Positions 57,639 to 64,000 of a stretch of DNA of 64,000 bases are shown here, in pieces. The DNA comes from Melastoma dodecandrum. Its lineage: Eukaryota; Streptophyta; Magnoliopsida; Myrtales; Melastomataceae. The position numbers and the translations under genes are program-made. The DNA is taken from assembly GCA_029817715.1 (NCBI GenBank), contig JARUPY010000107.1:248001-312000 (forward strand), written 5' to 3'. The notes under the pieces were generated by a model. It was not told the origin of the DNA and did no database searches. It saw only the letters and a program-made list of their open reading frames with translations. The first letter of the stretch is position 1, and each line of letters begins with the position of its first letter.

Positions 57639-58619
57639 TGTTCGTGCACGGAATGGAACACGTCGGAAATATTTGGCAAAGGACTCACAGTAGTAGTATT
57701 GTGGTCGCCAGTAAGAAGATGCACTAACTTTATACGAAAAATAATGCAAGTCTTACAATCTTCAGAACATTAAAAGAAAAGGGCTTACAGCCATTAAAAG
57801 GGAAAAAGGGCACGATGGTGACGACGTAGGATCTAGTAGCGGCAGAGAACGCGTGACGAAGGCCTTGGAAGCTCGCTCCGTTGGTGGTGGTCGCTGGCGG
57901 AGAGTTGTGACGAAGGCCCTACGAGCTCACTCCGTCGGTGGTGTCGCTGGCGGGGGTTGACGGCAAAGGCCCTACGAGCTCACTCTGCTGGTGGAAGGGG
58001 AGTTGACCTACAAACCGGGTCGAGGTATCTAATTCCTAAGGTTGACGAACAAACTTAAGGGTTTTGGCTCCGTCTCGTGGTCCCCTGTCTTGAAAATCCT
58101 TCTGCTATTTATAGAGGATTTGTACGCGATTAACGCGTAACAGATAGATCGTTTTGCAGATCGTGTTATCGGTCGTGATCCCTAATGTCGTGGGAGTGTC
58201 TCAACAACCCCCTTGATATGTGGGATCACGTTCCTGGATATTTGAGATCAGTTACGATCTTTAACAAACGTGATTGAAAATGAATAAATTTATTTCAACC
58301 TCATCGACTTGACTGATCTGTACGGACTACGATTGACTTGGTCGACTTATCCAGGGTTCCGTCGACTTGACCCTACTAGCAGACCTAGCTACTGTTGAGT
58401 CATCTTGACTGGCTTTGATCACTATATTCCTTCGTTGTGAGTCGACCTAGTCGACTCCGTTCATAAGTCGACCTAGTCGACTTTGTCATAAATCGACCTA
58501 GTCGACTTCGTCGTGAGTCGGCCTAGACGACTACGCCTTGGGCCGACTCGGAGTATGACTTGAGGGATTACTGGGTTTCTGTTCTAAACCCAGGCCCAAA
58601 ATTAATTGCCATGTCAACA
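57639..58619 (-). repeat. Internal, third LTR of element 2
   Basis: This 981-bp copy starts TGTTCGTGCACGG and ends ATGTCAACA. By eye it is more different from the two outer LTRs than they are from each other, so it comes from another copy of the family. The bases after it (AAAAG) do not match those before the left outer LTR, so the pair does not mark a separate insertion. Confidence 0.92.
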
Positions 58620-58859
58620 AAAAGGCATCAAGGTTTCCTCTTCTCCTTTTTATTCTTTTTTGCCTATTGGTGTCTCAGTTTTGTTTCGGGTACGTTGCAA
58701 ATTGATGAGCATGTTCAGAGAGAGATCATCAGCCACAGATCACTCCACCATCCCAACATAATCGCCTTCAAGGAGGTCTCTCACACTTCATTACTTAATC
58801 TCACCCTCACTGTTCCAGAAACAGATGTCTCGTCGGTGTATTTGTGTAATAATGCATGT
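58620..58859 (+). pseudogene. SnRK2 protein kinase gene fragment, one exon with flanking introns
   Basis: SnRK2 kinases act in abscisic acid and osmotic stress signalling. The stretch 58701-58775 encodes IDEHVQREIISHRSLHHPNI followed by IAFKE, the early kinase-lobe segment of SnRK2. It is 75 nt long, the length I recall for the second coding exon of plant SnRK2 genes. A GT donor follows at 58776. The acceptor is CAA instead of CAG, so it would not splice normally. Sequence on both sides looks like intron. The fragment lies between the internal LTR and a duplicated gag segment, and carries no other kinase part. Confidence 0.75.
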
Positions 58860-59306
58860 CTTTATGTCGGATCGCTCAAAAGTCACGTTACGTGGCCCTT
58901 GAGTAGTCCGACGAGCGTCCGCCATGAACGTAGACTCCCTAAATGGGGCCTCTCTCATACGAGACCTTACTCTTTCCTCGTCTCTCGGGCCAGAAAGACG
59001 CCCTATTAGAGTTTGGACATCCATTAGGATGCCCTTCATATCGGTCAAATCCTGACGCACACTCCCCAATTCCTTGTGGAACTCCAGTCTCGAAATAAAT
59101 TCGGACGGGGCATGTGAATCAAAAGCGGACTGGTTTGTAGCTGCTTGGCCTCCTAGGGCTGGCACTTGGGCATGTGAATCAAAAGCGGACTGGTTCGTAG
59201 CTGCCTGGCCTCCTAGGGCTGGCGCTTCCAAGTTCATTCCCGGAGGAAGCTCCTGGTTTTCCCCATCTAAGGGATTCTGAGTAGTACTTCGAGTATTTCT
59301 CGGCAT
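58860..59306 (-). pseudogene. gag: Duplicated N-terminal gag fragment of element 2
   Basis: This is nearly identical to the start of the full gag (57611 downwards), from MPRNTRSTTQ to about residue 150 (FERSDI). It then breaks off into the SnRK2-derived segment. It also has a tandem duplication of about 60 bp (ALGGQAATNQSAFDSHA twice). It belongs to the outer 5' LTR. Confidence 0.9.
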
Positions 59307-59310
59307 GTTC

Positions 59311-59330
59311 TCCCACTGTGGTCGCCAAAA
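59311..59330 (-). other. Primer binding site beside the outer 5' LTR of element 2
   Basis: The minus strand reads TTTTGGCGACCACAGTGGGA just inside the LTR, as at the other two Tat primer sites in the window. Confidence 0.7.
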
Positions 59331-59333
59331 ACG

Positions 59334-60343
59334 TGTTCGCGCACGAAATGGATCACGTTGGAAATATTTGGCAATGGACTCACAGTAGTTATATTGTGGT
59401 CGCCAGTAAGAAGATGCACAATTTTATTGAAATCAAATGCAAGTCTTACAATCTTAATGAATAAAGGAAACAGGGCTTACAGCCATTAAAAAATGGAAAC
59501 AGAGCGCAAGTATTGATGACGATGTGGAAATCCGTGACGGTGGAGAACTTGTGACGAAGGCCTTGGAAGCTCGCTCCGTCGGTGGTGGTCGCTGGCGGGA
59601 GGCTGTGACGAAGGCCCTACGAGCTCACTCCGTCGGTGGTGTCGCTGGCGGGGGTTGACGGCAAAGGCCCTACGAGCTCACTCTGCTGGCGGAGGGAGGT
59701 TGACCTACAAACCGGGTCGAGGTATCTAATTTCCTAAAGTTGACGAACAAATTTCAGTGTTTTGGCTGTGTGTGGTCGTACCCTGTCTTGAAAAATTCCT
59801 CTGCTATTTATAGAGGACTTGTACGTGATTAACGCGTAACAGATAGATCGTTTTGCAGATCGTGTTATAGATCGTGATCCCTAATGTCGTGGGAGTGTCT
59901 CAACAACCCCCTTGATATATGGGATCACGTTCCTGGATATTTAAGATCAGTTACGATCTTTAACAAACGTGATTGAAAATGAATAAATTTATTTCAACCT
60001 CGTCGACTTGGCTGATCTGTACGGACTACGATCGACTTGGTCGACTTATCCAGGATTCCGTCGACTTGACCCTACTAGTAGACCTAGCTACTGTTGAGTC
60101 ATCTTGATTGACTTTGATCACCATACTCTTTCGTTGTGAGTCGACCTAGTCGACCCCGTTCATAAGTCGACCTAGTCGACTTCATCATAAATCGACCTAG
60201 TCGACTTCGTCATGGGTCGGTCTAATCGACTTCGTCGTGAGTCGGCCTAGACGACTATATCTTGGGCTGACTCGGAGTGTGACTTGAGGGAATACTGGGT
60301 TTCTGTTCTAAACCCAGGCCCAAAATTAATTGCCATGTCAACA
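59334..60343 (-). repeat. Outer LTR of element 2 (5' LTR in element sense)
   Basis: This is the same length (1010 bp) as 45744-46753, with only scattered base changes. It contains the same GTCGAC-rich block at about 60000-60240. Confidence 0.93.
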
Positions 60344-60348
60344 GGAGC

Positions 60349-60814
60349 AATTCGGGAGAAATTCGTCCAAAGGTTGCCTTGGCGGAAAAGGTTGCCTTCG
60401 AAAATCCCAATTCGTTTAGTCAAACTGGATTTTGACGGAGCAATGGTAGCTAGGGCCATTGGACGGAAAGATGACAGTTTGATTCTTTCCCGTTTTCATA
60501 CCCGTTTAACTGAGTTTCTTGTAGGAGGTTTTGCTTAAACCCCTTTTGATGGTGATCCATTTCGGCCCCTTAATGGTTCCTTCTTTTGTAAGATGAGTTA
60601 AATATCGAAATGATGTACATATCTCCGATTGTCATGAACCATGCCTTAGATCTTGTTATACTTACCTTTCTTCTTTTAGTAGATTCTGCTGTGTGGCCTT
60701 GCCTAAGGAATCTTGCATCATTTTCACTCTTAACTGCATAGGTATTTATTTGCCCTCCCTGCTTTGGTTGACTATCTTCAAGGAAACATCGTTGATTATT
60801 CGTTGGTTCTTTTA
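60349..60814 (+). other. hAT region upstream of the transposase
   Basis: This is the continuation of the hAT right of element 2. TTGGCGGAAAAGGTTGCCTT here resembles TTGGCTGAAAAGGTTGCTTT left of the insertion, an old short duplication. Probably leader and intron; no domain is seen. Confidence 0.4.
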
Positions 60815-63348
60815 GGAATGGATTCATCCGCGGCTCCCAAATCCATGAAAAGGGACATTGCATGGAAGTACAACTTGTTGAAGGATCCAAATGATTCAAA
60901 CGTGGTCACATGCATGTTTTGTGGATACGTGTCCAGAGGTGGCATTCATTGCGCAAAACAACATCAAATATGATCATTTAGAAATGAAAAATCATGCACT
61001 AAATGTCCTGAGGATGTGAGGGATGAACTGCGAAACAAGATGGAGGAAGCAAAACGGACACGACTAGATTCAATTGGCAGTACCGGATCCGTTCCGTCCC
61101 AGATGCTTAATATTGATGATGATATTGTGATGGAAGAAAGATCTTCTTGCCTACCTTCAAAAAGACGTGCTGGATCGAGTGGGGAAGTAGATCAGAGTAC
61201 AAGTAAGGGGAAGGAGCCAATGGATATTTTCCTAATGGAGAAGGGGAAGATTAAACAAAAGAGTGTGGTGGATGCTTTCGATAAAGAGGCGAGAAATAGG
61301 ACCGTTCAAAGCATTTGCAGATGGTTATATCGGGAGGGCATTCCTTTTAATGTCGTGCGGTCTGCGAGCTTCCGTAAGATGATCGAAGATATAGGGAGGT
61401 ATGGCCCTAACTTGAAGCCGCTAAGCTACCATGAAGCGCGGGTTATGTTTCTCAATAAAGAGATTGAATACACTAAGGAATTGATGAAAGACCACGTTGA
61501 ATGTCGGATACAATATGGTTGTTCAATAATGTCCGATGGGTGGACAGACAAAAGAGGCCGAACTTTGATCGACTTTTTGGTCAATTCAACGAAGGGTAGC
61601 ATGTTTATCAGAACTGTTGATGCTTCGTCATATGCCAAAACGGGAGAGAAGTTGTTTGAATTGCTAGACTCATTTATGGATGAGATAGGGGAGAGAAATG
61701 TGGTACAAGTTGTTACAGACAATGGAAGTAACTATGTGTTGGCTGGTGAGTCATATTTAAGTTATAATGTAATGTTTAGTGAACAATTTTTCATATGACT
61801 GAAGCATATTCATTTTATAATAACAGGAAAGTTACTTCAGGTGAAGAGAAAGCACTTATTCTGGACTTCTTGTGCAGCACATTGTTTAGACTTGATATTA
61901 GAAGACATCGGAAAAATTCCGGAAGTGAAGAAAACGGTTGAGCAGGCCATATTCTTGGTGGGATTTATATATAATCATGATAGTGTCTTAAGTACCATGA
62001 GATTATTCACAGAGAAGAAGGAACTCATCCGACACAGCATCACGTGGTTTGCAACGACATTTCTTACGTTGTAGAGGCTCCATAAGCTGAAAAGTAACTT
62101 GAGAAAGATGTTTGGATCACAAGAATGGTATAATAACAAGTTGTTAAAGATAGCGAAAGGGAAAAGGGCGAATGGAATAGTGTTGTAGGTGAGATTTTGG
62201 AATAGTGTGCTCTATGCACTCAAGGTGATAGGCCCCGCTAGTGATGGTTCTACGTCTCGTGGATAATGAGAAGAAGCCAGCCATAGGGTGTATCTATGAG
62301 GCAATGGACAGAGCCAAAGAGACTATTCAAGAGTCTTTCAATGGAAACGAAGACAAATATAAGGATGTTTTCAAGATCATTGATGAGATGTGGGATTGTC
62401 AGCTCCATCATCCTCTGCATGCAGCTGGACATGCCTTGAATCCTGCTTACTATTATCCAAGTTCCACCGGCCTAGACGATGGAGAGATTACCAGAGGATT
62501 GTTTGACTACATTGGTAGATTGATTCCTTCTCCATACGATCAAGACAAAATCACAGGTGAATTGGCTTTTTATAATAGATGCGCTGGGAATTTTGGAACA
62601 CCAATTGCCACCCGAGCGAGGACTCAACGATCGTCGGGTACTTTCTTATTAGCTAATGCAAGTCATCTAACATTTTTGTTGACATTGTTGTTTGACGAAA
62701 CTTATCGAAATGAACAATTTTTTGTTTACAGCGGAGTGGTGGATTCTCTTTGGTGGTGATACCCCTAAACTTTAACGACTTGCCATTCGAATATTGAGTT
62801 TGACATGTAGCGCAACTGGATGTGAGCGTAATTGGAGTACATTTGAGCAAGTAAGTCATTATTCGTACCGTTAATGTGAAAGAATTCTCATTTATTATTA
62901 TGAACTTTTCGAAAATCCTTATATTATTATGCAGATTCATACAAAGAAGAGGAACCGACTTGAGCATCAAAGGTTACTTGACCTTGTCTATGTCAAGTAC
63001 AACTAGAAGTTGAAAGAGAGATATGATGCTCATGATGTGATTGATCCTCTTTCTTTGGATAGAATTGATTATTATAATGAATGGCTTGTTGGCGAGATGG
63101 AAGAAGATGCGGGTGATGACTTAGTTTTCAGCAAAGAAACATTGACATGGGGTGCAGTTGAGAGAGCGTCGGCTGTTAACGAAGTTGTGATGACGACCAG
63201 GGGTTCAACTAGTTTGAGGTTACTTGATGATGATGATGGAGTCCATGCCGACGTCCATGAGGAGATTGAAGGGAATTTGGATGAAGATAATGGTTACGAA
63301 GATTGCACTTATGTTGACGAGACTCACGAGGATGATTTAGATTATTAG
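60815..63348 (+). pseudogene. hAT transposase (BED finger, DUF659, hAT dimerisation)
   Basis: This enzyme would cut and paste the transposon. The first exon starts MDSSAAPKSMKRDIAWKYNL and holds a BED zinc finger (VTCMFCGYVSRGG). It then runs into the DUF659 core (IMSDGWTDKRGRTLIDFLV, VVQVVTDNGSNYVLAG). A GT-AG intron at about 61745-61830 leads to FWTSCAAHCLDLILEDIGKI. The C-terminal hAT dimerisation block reads WWILFGGDTPKL, CSATGCERNWSTFEQ and KKRNRLEHQRLLDLVYVKYN, split by a second intron. An acidic tail ends at 63348. Stops lie near 60971, 62072, 62186 and 62775, with a frameshift near 62240. With so few breaks it died recently. Confidence 0.88.
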
Positions 63349-63597
63349 TTAGTTTTCTTTTGATGCCATTTTATTATGGATCTTTTGATGGATTTCTTGA
63401 TGCCATTTTGTTATGAATTTGTTAAATTCTTTTAAACGTGAATTTGGACTTATTACAAATCATATGTATTAAATATTTTTCTATATATGCGCCTTAGTCG
63501 CAATGGCGCGCCTTGGGCACTACGCCTTGCGCCTCAGGCGATTGGGAGTGTTTGCGCTTTGGGTGTGCCTTAGCGCCTTAACAACACTGTATTTAAG

Positions 63598-64000
63598 TCA
63601 AGGAGACATAGATACATTGGTGGTTACGCGTCACTGTTGCAGGTAATAATCTTGTTGTCAATGATAAAAATATGTATATAGTTGTGGTATGTTACGGATG
63701 TACGTGATTCAACTCACTTGGTCCAATGATTGTGCTGTTATTTGTCACGTGCAAAGCTAGAAGCAATGTAGTCAGATTATCATGTCAGCGTAAAGACAAA
63801 CCGCTATGTGCTAAGTTGAAAAGTTGGAGAATGAGTGTGTCTGTCTGTTGGACTGCATATGCGATTACATCATGTTTTGTGGCAAGCACTAAAAAATGTT
63901 GAACCAGATAGCAATGCGCCTATTTACACACACTTTGAAGAGGGACACAGTGATTGGATCAATCGACATCTGCAGGTATTTTCTATTTTTCGATGATTTT
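63598..64000 (+). pseudogene. Unidentified spliced plant gene, part right of the hAT insertion
   Basis: This continues the gene cut at 45222. SRRHRYIGGYASLLQ is followed by a likely intron (CAG|GTAATAAT at about 63640). A later stretch reads HTHFEEGHSDWINRHLQ before another CAG|GTATTTT near 63974. The gene probably runs past the window. Function is not recognised. Confidence 0.45.

Larger units (their letters stand above)
45744..60343 (-). mobile_element. Ty3/gypsy LTR retrotransposon, Tat clade, with three LTRs (element 2)
   Basis: GGAGC at 45739-45743 and 60344-60348 shows that the outer LTRs (45744-46753 and 59334-60343, each 1010 bp) belong to one integration event in the hAT. A third LTR (57639-58619) lies inside. 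In element sense the order is: 5' LTR, primer site, first part of gag, a SnRK2 exon piece, internal LTR, primer site, full gag, protease, pol, antisense PMD gene, 3' LTR. Pol and PMD are uninterrupted; gag-protease has one apparent frameshift. By eye the outer LTRs differ at roughly 2% of positions, so the insertion is fairly young. Confidence 0.93.
45223..63589 (+). mobile_element. hAT-superfamily DNA transposon, split by gypsy element 2
   Basis: The terminal inverted repeats are CAGTGTTATTAAAGGCG at the left and, on the reverse strand, CAGTGTTGTTAAGGCG at the right. The 8-bp duplication TATTTAAG lies at 45215-45222 and 63590-63597, as expected for hAT. Without the nested gypsy element (14,600 bp plus a 5-bp duplication), the transposon is about 3.76 kb. 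Subterminal regions (45235-45360 and 63484-63580) are full of GGCGC and GCGCC repeats. It encodes a BED, DUF659 and hAT-dimerisation transposase with a few stops, so it is probably no longer autonomous. Confidence 0.93.

Noticed and set aside
57639..58619. Internal LTR plus left outer LTR as one separate element
   Set aside because: The bases outside them (GGAGC and AAAAG) do not match, while the two outer LTRs share GGAGC and are more alike.
60284..60538. Frame crossing the LTR end into the hAT
   Set aside because: It begins inside the LTR and crosses the insertion border, so it is a chance fusion without a recognisable domain.

Overview
The window is nuclear DNA of a flowering plant, most likely a eudicot. 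It holds intron-containing plant genes (a CYP93-type P450, a LysM receptor-like pseudokinase, a PLS-class PPR gene) inside a dense nest of plant transposons (Ty3/gypsy Tat clade, Ty1/copia Sirevirus type, hAT). I cannot name the species. No rRNA, tRNA, CRISPR or bacterial feature is visible.

Layout. (1) 453-19264: a PPR pseudogene is split by a 17.1 kb Tat-clade gypsy element (element 1, 1493-18631, 5-bp duplication ATACG). That element is itself interrupted in gag by a 4.26 kb insertion (12533-16794, duplication TACAA). (2) 19265-31500: the host gene island. It carries an intact LysM receptor-like pseudokinase (23144-25033, +), a decayed second LysM-receptor kinase half in convergent orientation (25130-26298, -), and an intact two-exon CYP93A-like P450 (27581-29422, -). 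(3) 31540-43480: an old, decayed copia element split by a younger Sirevirus-like copia element (32289-43405, duplication ATATA). (4) 43490-64000: an unidentified spliced host gene split by a hAT transposon (45223-63589, 8-bp duplication TATTTAAG). The hAT is split by a second Tat-clade gypsy element (element 2, 45744-60343, duplication GGAGC).

The most interesting system is in the two gypsy elements. Each carries, antisense to gag-pol and just inside one LTR, a spliced gene for a plant mobile domain (PMD, aminotransferase-like, MAIN/MAIL1-type) protein. In element 2 it is intact: six exons, 940 codons, its own TATA box, and convergent with pol. In element 1 it is decayed but has matching exon-intron structure at the first junction and a similar coiled-coil tail. 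The two elements are also saturated with different versions of one hexamer: GTAGAC/GTCTAC in element 1 and GTCGAC in element 2, in the LTRs and through the coding body. A captured host-type regulator together with a diverging family-specific dispersed motif recalls sequence-specific anti-silencing systems of plant transposons. The link is a hypothesis.

Element 2 also has three LTRs, a duplicated 5' gag segment and a single SnRK2 protein-kinase exon. This arrangement is best explained by template switching onto a read-through transcript before integration.
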